The notes: generated from the sequence alone by a model not told the origin. Positions 7,087 through 14,389 are shown, numbered from the stretch's first letter. The stretch is 33,012 nucleotides of DNA from Candidatus Levybacteria bacterium RIFCSPHIGHO2_01_FULL_38_26 (GCA_001782075.1 MFNO01000014.1:1-33012), one strand, 5' to 3'. Numbers and translations are program-made.

Positions 7087-7347
7087 GTGGTAAAGTTTTA
7101 TTACACCTATGTCTTAAGAAGCCAGAAAGATAGAAAATTATATATTGGCTGGACAGATAACTTGATAAAACGAATAGAAAAACACAATAAAGGATTTGTT
7201 GCAGCAACGAAAAATAGATTACCTTTAGCATTAGTTTATTATGAAGCATGTAGATCGAAATCAAGTGCGATACTAAGAGAAAAGACTTTAAAAACTGGGT
7301 TTGGAAGAAAATATTTAGAGAATAGAATTAACAATATTCCGCGGTAG
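7087..7347 (+). CDS. GIY-YIG nuclease domain protein (UPF0213/UvrC N-terminal type)
   Basis: From the GTG at 7087 the protein is 86 aa. It has the GIY-YIG signature as YYTYVLRSQKDRKLYIGWT, then the catalytic Arg in NLIKRIEKHN, and ALVYYEACRSKSSAILREKTLKT with the conserved Glu. This is a complete single-domain nuclease of the small family common in mobile and CPR genomes; its substrate is unknown. The frame is open further upstream through the tRNA copy, but the -10 box placed 7 bases before the GTG supports this start. It lies between the broken and intact copies of tRNA-Asn and overlaps the tRNA by 10 bases. Confidence 0.85.
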   Translation: MVKFYYTYVLRSQKDRKLYIGWTDNLIKRIEKHNKGFVAATKNRLPLALVYYEACRSKSSAILREKTLKTGFGRKYLENRINNIPR

Positions 7348-7409
7348 CTCAATGGTAGAGCAGGTCGCTGTTAACGACAAGGTTCGAGGTTCGAGTCCTC
7401 GCCGCGGAG
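7338..7409 (+). tRNA. trnN: tRNA-Asn (GUU)
   Basis: The acceptor stem TCCGCGG pairs with CCGCGGA and the discriminator is G. The D arm is GCTC-AATGGTA-GAGC, the anticodon loop CTGTTAA gives anticodon GUU (Asn), and the T arm is CGAGG-TTCGAGT-CCTCG. The last anticodon stem pair is a G-A mismatch, and CCA is not encoded. It is the likely integration site of element 1: the recombinase gene on the other strand runs into its 3' half. Confidence 0.93.
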
Positions 7410-8897
7410 CATTTCGTTTCTTATTATAACTGCATGATTAGCTTGTAGTTTCAAGAAGATCGGTGTAGGTATAGTCTTCACAATCACCTTGTTTTTTACC
7501 TCGAATCTCTCGTAGAAAAATCTCATGTAATGCCTCTTTAAAAACTTTGGTGCTTCGATATACGTTTGATGGATATTTCGAGTAAATGCAAGCACTTCTT
7601 CAATTAAATTCATATCGATACTACAACTATCTTCAATCTCTTTCAAATTGGCATCCGCTACCTGAATCTTCAATTGAATCTCACTATGCTTACGCCGATA
7701 TGTTTCTCTATCGATCGTGCCATCAAGTAAGTTATCTTCTAGCTTATTTCTTCTCAATTCCAGCGAGGTCCTTAAATTCATGATTGCCTGTCTTTGAGAG
7801 GATGCTGACTGTCGGTTAAACTCTATTTTCTCTCTTGCTTTAGCAAGAACTAAGTTAACGAATTCCTCTGAAAACTGCATATTTTTAAATTGTTCTGCAA
7901 CTTGTTTCTCTAAGTTAGTCATTTCAATATAGGGAGAAGGGCAGTTATTCCGATCTCGCTTAGGACAGTGGTAATATGCGATTTTTCCGCCTCGACTTTT
8001 AAACTTTTTCTCGTTTTTATGCCATTCGGCGGTATATCTCTGACCGCACTCCGCACAGTTAATAAATCCTCTTAATAAAAAGTCATGTGTTCTCCTTCTA
8101 AGAAGGAAATCTCTATGTTTTGCTAGAACATATTGGCATGTATCAAAAAGATCCTTCTGGATGATAGGAACATGATTCCCTTTTTTTGATTCACCATGCC
8201 ATCGAATTTTTCCAAAGTAAAATGGATTTTTGAGTATATTGTTTATCACGCTATGCCCTAAACCAGTTCCAGTTCTTGATACAATATTCTTTTCAGCTAA
8301 CCAGTCTTGTATCTCAAGAATAGAATAGTTCCCTGTTGCATACAATTCAAATAACTCCTTAATTATAGAGGCTTCGTGAGGGTCTGGTTCGCATGTTTTA
8401 CGCTCTCTATCTCCTCCTACGCTCCTGTAGCCGATCGGCGGGGGTGATGGTTGCCATCCATCTCTAAACTTCTGCATTAACGCATCTTTTGTTCTTTTAC
8501 TATTTGCCTCCGACTCCCATTCTGCAACTGATGCAAATATATTCCCGATCAAACCCTCAGTTACATCTCCATTTTCGCAAACAGAGAGAAGTTTTACCTT
8601 CATTGCTTGAAATTGTTTTCTGATGTTAGAGAAATCACCTACATTTCGTGCAAACCGGTCTATTTTATAAACAATAATAGCTTCAACGGGATTTTCTTTT
8701 AGAGTGCTTAATAATTTTTGAAAAGCAGGTCTATCTATATTTCTTCCACTTCTTCCCTCGTCGGCAAATATATCCTTCGGATGATACGCATTCATATCAG
8801 CATAATCTTTACAAGCCCTTCTTTGATTTTCAATTGAGTATCCTTCAGTAGCTTGTTCATCAGTTGATACACGAATATATATGTAACAAGTTTTCAT
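7371..8897 (-). CDS. Large serine recombinase (integrase of element 1)
   Basis: This 508-aa protein has an N-terminal resolvase domain with the catalytic serine in YIRVSTDEQ (Ser11), plus VYKIDRFARN and FASVAEWESE. A recombinase domain follows (IKELFELYATGNYSILEI), then a zinc ribbon (CAECG...YYHC...CPSPYIE, about 277-325) and a coiled coil (about 360-415). It should catalyse site-specific integration and excision via a covalent serine-DNA link. The last 13 residues, MLRGEDSNLEPCR, are translated from the antisense of the tRNA-Asn 3' half, so the gene abuts the attachment site and borrows its stop from host DNA. A TATAGT box touching the ATG suggests a leaderless transcript. Confidence 0.95.
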   Translation of the reverse strand: MKTCYIYIRVSTDEQATEGYSIENQRRACKDYADMNAYHPKDIFADEGRSGRNIDRPAFQKLLSTLKENPVEAIIVYKIDRFARNVGDFSNIRKQFQAMKVKLLSVCENGDVTEGLIGNIFASVAEWESEANSKRTKDALMQKFRDGWQPSPPPIGYRSVGGDRERKTCEPDPHEASIIKELFELYATGNYSILEIQDWLAEKNIVSRTGTGLGHSVINNILKNPFYFGKIRWHGESKKGNHVPIIQKDLFDTCQYVLAKHRDFLLRRRTHDFLLRGFINCAECGQRYTAEWHKNEKKFKSRGGKIAYYHCPKRDRNNCPSPYIEMTNLEKQVAEQFKNMQFSEEFVNLVLAKAREKIEFNRQSASSQRQAIMNLRTSLELRRNKLEDNLLDGTIDRETYRRKHSEIQLKIQVADANLKEIEDSCSIDMNLIEEVLAFTRNIHQTYIEAPKFLKRHYMRFFYERFEVKNKVIVKTIPTPIFLKLQANHAVIIRNEMLRGEDSNLEPCR

Positions 8898-9076
8898 ACT
8901 ATAAAATTATCTCTAAATGATATCTCCCAGAAGAAAATTGCAAGAACTTGCAAATTTATGTGGTTTAACAGTTGATCGGAAGTAGAAACATAAAATTTTG
9001 ATGGAGTGTTATAAATTGTCATGTTTATTTTTATCCTATAATTATATATCCAGCCTCGGTTTTAGGCGACTTCTGG

Positions 9077-9313
9077 TTACGAGTAAATTATTTGTTTTAA
9101 ATCCTTCTGTGCGCTAGCAAATCTGTGAGGCTCTATTTTTGCCTTGTAAGCTAAAAATTCATCAGTCAGCTTTTTTCTTAGATCAGATTCTTCAAAAATG
9201 AATAGAACCCTTTTAGGATTGCTTTTATTAGTTTCGATCAGGTGAACAGATTCGCTAAGAAGGTACGATGCAAGTTGGAAAGAATCCGTAGAAAATATAT
9301 TTGTATTAGTCAT
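9077..9313 (-). CDS. DUF5659-like small protein
   Basis: Counted from the ATG at 9313 it is 78 aa. The pattern F-STDSFQLASYLLSE...KRVLFIFEE...F...RFASAQKDLKQIIYS matches the DUF5659-type proteins found beside recombinases in CPR mobile elements, and parallels the protein at 21916 in element 2. Function is unknown. The start follows the stop of the 42-codon upstream ORF by one base, so the two are coupled. Confidence 0.7.
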   Translation of the reverse strand: MTNTNIFSTDSFQLASYLLSESVHLIETNKSNPKRVLFIFEESDLRKKLTDEFLAYKAKIEPHRFASAQKDLKQIIYS

Positions 9314-9314
9314 A

Positions 9315-9443
9315 CTATTCTTCATTTTCATCTTCAATATTTATAATTTCTTGCTGTTTATTTGCTTCAATATGGGCAAACAATAGATTCACCCATTGCT
9401 CTGCGATCGCTTCAAGATTTGTATTTTTATCTTCATGATTCAT
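9315..9443 (-). CDS. Acidic 42-aa mini-protein upstream of the DUF5659-like gene
   Basis: The frame reads MNHEDKNTNLEAIAEQWVNLL and continues to a very acidic tail, IINIEDENEE. Its stop lies one base before the DUF5659-like ATG and a good promoter lies directly upstream, so it is the first gene of that operon. The LEAIAEQWVNLLFAHIEA helix may correspond to the AERLAMNLLRLFSAIYRPI helix of the mini-protein in the same place in element 2 (22136-22300). Function is unknown. Confidence 0.55.
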   Translation of the reverse strand: MNHEDKNTNLEAIAEQWVNLLFAHIEANKQQEIINIEDENEE

Positions 9444-9454
9444 AGTTGAACCCA

Positions 9455-9483
9455 AGTATATGGAATAGAAGATGGAGGGTAAA
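9455..9483 (-). promoter_or_regulatory. Promoter of the 42-aa/DUF5659 operon, duplicated in element 1
   Basis: On the minus strand TTTACC and TATACT are spaced by 17 bases. The sequence around it, about 55 bases ending in AATCTTC and AGCCTTA, is closely matched by the promoter of the HTH gene at 12547-12575. The two operons are therefore probably co-regulated. Confidence 0.6.
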
Positions 9484-9549
9484 ATTAAAAAAACGGAAGA
9501 TTAAGGCTGAATATTCGAGAAGTGAGTTTTGATCAGAGGAATATCTAGG

Positions 9550-10212
9550 CTAGATTTTAACAAGTTTTGTGTTGTGCTGATTAAATTTAAATGTGTATCC
9601 TTTTAGTCTTAAAAGTTTCCTGAGTGTTTTTAGACGATTTTCGATCAGATTATTAAATCTTAATTTTTTAACCCGATTATTTATATATTGGTTTTTGTTT
9701 AGTCTGCTATCAAAACAAACTGCAAGTTTATAATTTTCGACTTCATTGTTTACTCCCGCTTCAATTAATGATCTTGCCATTCTTAATAAATATTTGTACT
9801 TTTTTTCTCTTGGTATTACAGAAAGGAGAAATAGAGGAGATCCGACAAGAGAGGTTACCTTATTAAATTTTTCTTCGATGCCTACTGAGAAATAATTAAA
9901 CGGAAAAATCCAATATGGCCAATCATCATTATCTACGATTTCTCTTGCTCCCTTCGGTAATGGCGTAGGATTTCTGCTGGTTAATAAGTCTGAAGCCTTT
10001 GCATAATGATTTAATTCGATCAGGCCATCATGGCTCATGGAATCAATTATATCTTTAGCTTCCTGATAAGAAAGATGGCTTAATTTATTTTCCTTTGTAA
10101 GATATAGCCTTGTCCAAGTACCAGGATATTTAACATAACCTTTTTGCAAGGCTCTTACAACAAGAGCATAGTTGTTCTCATTATTATTTTTATATTTATT
10201 CACGCTCTGCAT
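9550..10212 (-). CDS. Unknown protein, 220 aa, with a possible N-terminal winged helix
   Basis: I do not recognise it. The first 70 residues (NNYALVVRALQKGYVKYPGTW...HLSYQEAKDIIDSMSHDGLIEL) look like a winged-helix domain. The middle contains aromatic-rich WPYWIFPFNYFSVG, and the C-terminal 60 residues are very basic, with a repeated RLK/RLNK pattern (IENRLKTLRKLLRLKGYTFK) suited to nucleic acid binding. It lies in the gene run headed by the tyrosine recombinase and may be an element maintenance or regulatory protein. Confidence 0.65.
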   Translation of the reverse strand: MQSVNKYKNNNENNYALVVRALQKGYVKYPGTWTRLYLTKENKLSHLSYQEAKDIIDSMSHDGLIELNHYAKASDLLTSRNPTPLPKGAREIVDNDDWPYWIFPFNYFSVGIEEKFNKVTSLVGSPLFLLSVIPREKKYKYLLRMARSLIEAGVNNEVENYKLAVCFDSRLNKNQYINNRVKKLRFNNLIENRLKTLRKLLRLKGYTFKFNQHNTKLVKI

Positions 10213-10240
10213 TATACAGCATATAGTCCGTTAGTTCGAC

Positions 10241-10459
10241 CTATTTCATCTTATTTTGTCGAAATAAATTAATAAAAAGTAATAGGATTTTTATCCCAAT
10301 AGTTAAAATAAAAAGAACAGCTCCGATCATCAGGAGAGGAAGTCCAATAAATGCAAAGATGATTGTGATTGTCAAAATTAGTCCGATCGTACAGATCGCT
10401 ATGCTCACGCCGAGCAAAGCTGTAAATCCACTAATATTCTGTTGATTTTGTAAATTCAT
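10241..10459 (-). CDS. Small two-helix membrane protein
   Basis: This 72-aa protein has two hydrophobic segments (about 10-35 and 38-65) rich in Ile, Leu and Gly, and a short basic tail RQNKMK. A strong Shine-Dalgarno (GGAGGTGA) about 10 bases before the ATG lies in the last codons of the tyrosine recombinase gene, so it is co-transcribed with it. Its role is unknown. Confidence 0.65.
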   Translation of the reverse strand: MNLQNQQNISGFTALLGVSIAICTIGLILTITIIFAFIGLPLLMIGAVLFILTIGIKILLLFINLFRQNKMK

Positions 10460-10465
10460 AGGTTA

Positions 10466-11347
10466 TTATTCACCTCCTTCAAACGTTATTTTGTTAAACG
10501 CTTCAATTAATTCATTATTCTGAAGATGAAGATATCTAGAAGTAGTCTGAGAGCTTCTATGACCCATTAATTGCTGTATGTACGGTAATGGGAGCCCTTC
10601 AGAGAGCAATGTCGTGGCAAATGTATGTCTTAACGAATGAACAGTTACTCTGCCATTGAAACCTGCTTTATGGGAATAGCTTTTTATTAAATGCCAAATA
10701 GAGGATGCTGATAATCTTTTACTCCTTTTACTTAGGAATAGAGGCTCATCTGTATTTCTGTTTATAACTTTTAGGTACTTTCTAAGGTCTTCGATCAGCT
10801 CGTCATGAAGAAATAGGTTTGTTTCACGATTTCCCTTCCGTTTTACTTTTAGAATATGTTTCGATAAATCAATGTCGCCAACATCCAAGCTTGCAATTTC
10901 AGCTCTACGCAATCCTGTTTTAAGTAGAAGCTTTGCAAGCATCAAATCTCTTTCCTTGTAATATGGAGTAGCAACCTTTTTAATTGTTTGTAGAAAAAGT
11001 ATTCGTTGATCTTGAGAAAGATATTCGGGGCTTTTTTCAGGCAACTTCATTGACTCTAGATTTATCGTTGGATTCTTTGCGATCAAGCTTTTACGAGATA
11101 AAAAGTTAAAGAATGATTTTATTGAGCTTCTTACTCTCGCTTTTGTAATGGTGGAGCATTGCAGATGAGAAAGGTATGTTTCGATATTCTTGTCTTCCAC
11201 CTGATCAGCATCGACTATTCCAAGTGAAAGAAGATAATTGATAAATTTCGTTAAATCATAATCATAAGCTTTCTTTGTGTTAAGACTACGACCTCGATAT
11301 TCGATCAAATAATTTAGAAATTGAATCTTAAATTCATTTATTCTCAT
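10466..11347 (-). CDS. Tyrosine recombinase (XerC/XerD-like integrase)
   Basis: This 293-aa protein has an N-terminal SAM-like core-binding domain (about 5-90) and a catalytic domain (about 108-290). All catalytic residues are visible: Arg147 in TGLRRAEI, Lys near 171 in KRKGNRET, His237-x-x-Arg240 in HSLRHTFA, His263 in MGHRSS and Tyr272 in SRYLHL. It overlaps the excisionase-like gene by 14 bases. Pairing with an excisionase argues for an element-borne integrase or resolvase rather than the chromosomal dimer-resolution enzyme. Element 1 thus carries both serine and tyrosine recombinases. Confidence 0.93.
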   Translation of the reverse strand: MRINEFKIQFLNYLIEYRGRSLNTKKAYDYDLTKFINYLLSLGIVDADQVEDKNIETYLSHLQCSTITKARVRSSIKSFFNFLSRKSLIAKNPTINLESMKLPEKSPEYLSQDQRILFLQTIKKVATPYYKERDLMLAKLLLKTGLRRAEIASLDVGDIDLSKHILKVKRKGNRETNLFLHDELIEDLRKYLKVINRNTDEPLFLSKRSKRLSASSIWHLIKSYSHKAGFNGRVTVHSLRHTFATTLLSEGLPLPYIQQLMGHRSSQTTSRYLHLQNNELIEAFNKITFEGGE

Positions 11348-11528
11348 ATTTATTCTTTTTTAACTCCTTTTGGAGTCGATCCAAATCTTTTCTTGAAATC
11401 AACCATCTTCGAGAGCCGGGAAGCTTGAATGCAGGTAATTGGCCACGCTTGCATCTGATCCAAATCGTTTGTCGAGATACTTTTAAAATCTCAGCAACTT
11501 GTTCAACTGTTAAATTTTCATCTTCCAT
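11334..11528 (-). CDS. Excisionase-like MerR-type HTH DNA-binding protein
   Basis: This 64-aa protein matches the excisionase family of helix-turn-helix domains: LTVEQVAEILKVSRQTIWIRCKRGQLPAFKLPGSRRWLISRKDLD. It would bind DNA near the attachment site and bias the tyrosine recombinase toward excision, or act as a regulator of it. Its 3' end overlaps the recombinase start, which indicates coupled expression. Confidence 0.88.
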   Translation of the reverse strand: MEDENLTVEQVAEILKVSRQTIWIRCKRGQLPAFKLPGSRRWLISRKDLDRLQKELKKNKYENK

Positions 11529-11589
11529 ACTTTTTAATAAATATTTAATCTAATAAAACCTATAGCTTCCTATCGTTGTTGATATTTCC

Positions 11590-11606
11590 TTATAGATAAC
11601 CTATAA
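11590..11606. promoter_or_regulatory. 17-bp dyad upstream of the excisionase gene
   Basis: TTATAG-ATAAC-CTATAA is a perfect inverted repeat in the 188-base AT-rich gap between the excisionase-like gene and the 87-aa gene. A related CTATAGG sequence lies about 25 bases closer to the gene. It could be an excisionase or regulator binding site. Confidence 0.35.
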
Positions 11607-11716
11607 TAGATATAGCTAAATACGATTTCATAAGTGATCAAAAATTTAGCTTTAAAAGCCTAATTTCCCTAAGATTTTATTGTTCATAATATTTATTTAA
11701 TTGCATTAAGCCACTT

Positions 11717-11980
11717 TTACTCCAAGTACTCTTTCACAAATGCCTGTAATCCATATCTCAATTCCTCTATGCAGTTGCAATCCATTTCATTTGAGGATTT
11801 TTGACTATTTCCATAGCAAACTTTCAGTACGATCGGGAAGCCATTATTAGATACCCATGCTTTACATTTTGCTGAAGCAGATTTGAACGACTTTTCTTTC
11901 GTTTGGGTTATGAGATGTATAATCCTTCGTTTTGAGGTATTTTTATTAATTAATGTAATTGTTCTTGGGTAGTTACTCAT
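11717..11980 (-). CDS. Unknown 87-aa protein
   Basis: I do not recognise it. It starts with a basic beta-rich stretch (MSNYPRTITLINKNTSKRRIIHLI), and has four cysteines (Cys39, Cys54, Cys68, Cys70) that could bind metal but do not form a standard zinc finger. The last 20 residues are helical (IEELRYGLQAFVKEYLE). It follows the HTH gene by 5 bases and belongs to that operon. Its start is preceded by AAATAAATATT and no Shine-Dalgarno. Confidence 0.55.
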   Translation of the reverse strand: MSNYPRTITLINKNTSKRRIIHLITQTKEKSFKSASAKCKAWVSNNGFPIVLKVCYGNSQKSSNEMDCNCIEELRYGLQAFVKEYLE

Positions 11981-11985
11981 AATAT

Positions 11986-12519
11986 TTATTTTTCAAATTC
12001 TTCCTTATCATCCAACCATAGAGAGTCCTTAGATGTATTACCCTTAGAAGAACCTTTAGAGTGAGAGGCTTTATATCCTTTTTGATCTCGCCTCTCTTGC
12101 AAATTTGCAATAGAAGATTCAATATCTGAAAAATCCTCTTGCGGAGTAAGATATAAATCCTCAGGACTTAAATATGGTACCTTTGCAATTTTCTTAACGC
12201 ATTCGAGTTCAAAGGTGCGAAAGTTTGTGATTTTAGTAAGTCCGTTTTCTTCAAACAGCAAACCTAGTGCAATTAATTCTTTTCTATATCTGAAAATTGT
12301 TGACGGGCTGATCCCAAACTCTTTTGCTAATTGTTTATCATCACGAAGCACGATCCGGTAGTTTCGATGTCGCGGATCAAAGTCAGCCTGCATCACGAAG
12401 CAAATATAGATCCCTAATTGGGACAATGTGAGGATATCAACCTTTACGAGGAGTAGAATTCGTCGTAGAAGCGGTATATAGCCAGAATAATTAATTGGAT
12501 AAGATACTTTTATGCTCAT
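11986..12519 (-). CDS. Helix-turn-helix protein, replication-initiator or regulator like
   Basis: This 177-aa protein has a winged-helix region at about residues 30-105: LTLSQLGIYICFVMQADFDPRH, then DDKQLAKEFGISPSTIFRYRKELIALGLLFEENG as helix-turn-helix and wing. Such domains occur in plasmid or phage replication proteins and in element regulators. The C-terminal 50 residues are charged, Ser/Lys-rich and probably disordered. It is first in its operon, behind a copy of the duplicated element promoter. The HTH protein at 21447 in element 2 may be its counterpart. Confidence 0.7.
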   Translation of the reverse strand: MSIKVSYPINYSGYIPLLRRILLLVKVDILTLSQLGIYICFVMQADFDPRHRNYRIVLRDDKQLAKEFGISPSTIFRYRKELIALGLLFEENGLTKITNFRTFELECVKKIAKVPYLSPEDLYLTPQEDFSDIESSIANLQERRDQKGYKASHSKGSSKGNTSKDSLWLDDKEEFEK

Positions 12520-12546
12520 TTTTATTGCTTGTGCTTATTGTTGAAG

Positions 12547-12575
12547 AGTATATGGAGAATGAAGGGCAAGATAAA
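12547..12575 (-). promoter_or_regulatory. Promoter of the HTH operon, second copy of the duplicated promoter
   Basis: On the minus strand TTTATC and TATACT are separated by exactly 17 bases, followed by an untranslated leader of about 20-25 bases. The -35, spacer and upstream block align with the copy at 9455-9483, sharing TTCTCCATATACT-like and CAATCTTCTGCTTT-like segments. Confidence 0.6.
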
Positions 12576-12676
12576 ATTGAGAAAGCAGAAGATTGAAGCT
12601 ATTTTAAAGAATTTTTATTGATTATTAAAGAATTATCTAGGGAAATATTAAAAGTTTTTTATATTAATATTTTCTA

Positions 12677-12771
12677 CTTTTTCAAAAAAAGTGAAAAAAG
12701 GGCAAAGTTCTCCCTAAACCTACCCACTTTTTGCATTTTTAGCCTCAAATCGATTGTTAATTTAGGGAGAA
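12677..12771. repeat. Inverted repeats in the 309-base gap between the HTH and restriction genes
   Basis: TTCTCCCTAAA (12708-12718) and TTTAGGGAGAA (12761-12771) are a perfect 11-bp inverted pair. Just left of it TTTTTCA and TGAAAAA form another dyad within an A/T-rich tract. The gap has no gene. Its position beside a possible initiator gene makes it a candidate origin or regulatory region, but nothing proves this. Confidence 0.45.
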
Positions 12772-12815
12772 ATTATTCAAATGCCATGCACTTACTTACG
12801 CTCAGCCAATTTTGG

Positions 12816-12828
12816 TATACTGTACACA
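12816..12828 (+). promoter_or_regulatory. Extended -10 promoter of the restriction endonuclease gene
   Basis: TGGTATACT is an extended -10 element ending 7 bases before the ATG at 12829, which places transcription initiation at the start codon. No good -35 is visible, as is usual for extended -10 promoters. Confidence 0.55.
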
Positions 12829-13440
12829 ATGAAAATTATACATCAACAGTACATTGTTAAAAAAGGAAAGCTTGCAGAGTCCGAAGAAATCAAAGAAATA
12901 CAGAGAGAAATAGCAGCTGCTGTAAAAGCTATCGTTTGGCCTGAAAATAGAGATGGATTTTATTTAAACCCAGGCTCAAAAGGCAAAGGGCGTGGTGAGG
13001 GAAATGGTGTAAAACCAATTAAAGATGCATGTATTACATATCTTAAAGGTAAAGGATGGAAAGAAGAATATAGGGTAAAAGAAAGAAAAATTGCAGGCAC
13101 AGGACCCTTAGACGCCGCTAAAGAAACTCCATATGGATTATTCGCTATTGAATGGGAAACGGGAAATATTTCATCAAGTCATAGAGCACTCAATAAAATA
13201 TGTTTGGGAGTATTGAATGGAGAGTTGGCCGGAGGCGTTTTGGTTCTCCCTTCTAAAGAGCTTTACCCATTTTTAACCGATCGGATCGGAAATTATCGTG
13301 AAATAACTCCTTATTTACCACTATGGGAGAGTATTCCATATAAGGAAGGGCTTATCTTTATACTAGTTGTTGAGCAGGATGGCTTTGATGTTAATGCCTC
13401 AAGAATACCTAAAGGGACAGATGGAAGAGCATTGTTATAG
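12829..13440 (+). CDS. BamHI-like type II restriction endonuclease
   Basis: From the ATG at 12829 it is 203 aa, close to BamHI (213 aa). From memory of the BamHI sequence, several blocks align: NGVKPIKDACITYL with BamHI NGVVPIKELC, GPLDAAKE with GPIDVYKE, IEWETGNISSSHRALNK with FETGNISSAHRSMNK, LTDRIGNYREITPY with LTDRVTNFEELEPY, and RIPKGTDG with IPKGSDG. The catalytic residues Asp94, Glu111 and Glu113 of BamHI correspond to Asp95, Glu108 and Glu110 here. It should cut DNA as a dimer; the exact site is not shown by sequence alone. It is convergent with its presumed methyltransferase, overlapping by 6 bases. Confidence 0.88.
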   Translation: MKIIHQQYIVKKGKLAESEEIKEIQREIAAAVKAIVWPENRDGFYLNPGSKGKGRGEGNGVKPIKDACITYLKGKGWKEEYRVKERKIAGTGPLDAAKETPYGLFAIEWETGNISSSHRALNKICLGVLNGELAGGVLVLPSKELYPFLTDRIGNYREITPYLPLWESIPYKEGLIFILVVEQDGFDVNASRIPKGTDGRALL

Positions 13441-14370
13441 ATCAAGCAACGGTTCCTGAGTGGGTTCGTGTTGATGCTCTATATTATATTTACCATTATG
13501 CTTTCCGTTTTTCTTTCTTAGTTTTAACGCCTCTTTTGTAAATAGAACATTTTTATTTTCTTGTAATGCATCATAATACTCTCGCTCAATGGCAATATTA
13601 CTGAAACGATTAACTATCTCATCTGTTGTTGATAATTCAATTCCAATCCATTTTCTTTTTTTCAATTCTGCGGCGATATATGTGGTCCCACTGCCTCCAA
13701 ACGGATCAAGAACAATATCGCCTTCCTTAGTTGAGATATCAAGTATTCTATCCATAAGCTTCAGGCTTAATGCGTTCGCTTCTCTATTCTTGTATTTCTT
13801 ATGTCTTACAGGAGGAATATCAGACCAAACATCAGATAAATTAATTCCTTTTGGATTTAATTTATTTTTATAACCACCATAGTCTTTGATTTCTCCACCA
13901 CAATGTCTACATATTTGCAAAGGTACTCGAGGAGGATTGAATGTATTTGGTTTTTTGCCTTTTACGTAATAGAGTAGTGAGTAATGAGAAGGATATAATC
14001 TTCCTTGAATAGGTAAAGAGAATTTTATTTCGATAGCAATCCAATTCTTAAATATTAGTTGTTTTGCAATATGGTTTGATAATGGAATATTCCATTTAGG
14101 CAAATTATAAAGAAAGAATGAGCCTCCCGGTTTAAGCAGCCTAATCCCTTCATCAATCCAGTCATAACACCATTGAAGATATTTTCCTTCAGCTAAATTA
14201 TCGTTTACACTTGATCCATACGATTTATTTAGATTAAAAGGAGGATCAGCAAAAAAACAATCAATAGACTCTGAAGGTAAAGTAGGCATGTTTTTTAAAC
14301 AATCACCCTTGTAGAGTTTTCCTTTATCTGTTTGAAAAATAGGACTAGGTAACATTATTTTATTGCTCAT
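13435..14370 (-). CDS. DNA methyltransferase, beta-class (DPPF motif), partner of the BamHI-like enzyme
   Basis: This 311-aa protein has motif IV first (CFFADPPFNLNKSYG, about 37-51) and the AdoMet-binding motif I near the end (DPFGGSGTT, about 222-230), which is the beta-class order of CcrM/HinfI-type enzymes. DPPF points to N6-adenine methylation, though beta-class enzymes with N4-cytosine specificity exist. A CxxC pair (CRHCGG, near 154) sits in the target-recognition part. It should protect host DNA from the neighbouring nuclease. The start context is AAATAAATATG without Shine-Dalgarno. Confidence 0.92.
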   Translation of the reverse strand: MSNKIMLPSPIFQTDKGKLYKGDCLKNMPTLPSESIDCFFADPPFNLNKSYGSSVNDNLAEGKYLQWCYDWIDEGIRLLKPGGSFFLYNLPKWNIPLSNHIAKQLIFKNWIAIEIKFSLPIQGRLYPSHYSLLYYVKGKKPNTFNPPRVPLQICRHCGGEIKDYGGYKNKLNPKGINLSDVWSDIPPVRHKKYKNREANALSLKLMDRILDISTKEGDIVLDPFGGSGTTYIAAELKKRKWIGIELSTTDEIVNRFSNIAIEREYYDALQENKNVLFTKEALKLRKKNGKHNGKYNIEHQHEPTQEPLLDL

Positions 14371-14389
14371 ATTTATTTGAAGCTTCTAT

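Noticed and set aside
6851-7264. Minus-strand reading frame of 137 codons across the tRNA copy and GIY-YIG gene.
   Set aside because: It is antisense to a recognised nuclease gene and to tRNA sequence, with no domain of its own.
12829-14370. Apparent absence of GGATCC sites in the window as evidence that the nuclease has BamHI specificity.
   Set aside because: I saw none by eye, but only a few are expected in AT-rich DNA of this length, so the absence carries little weight without a genome-wide count.
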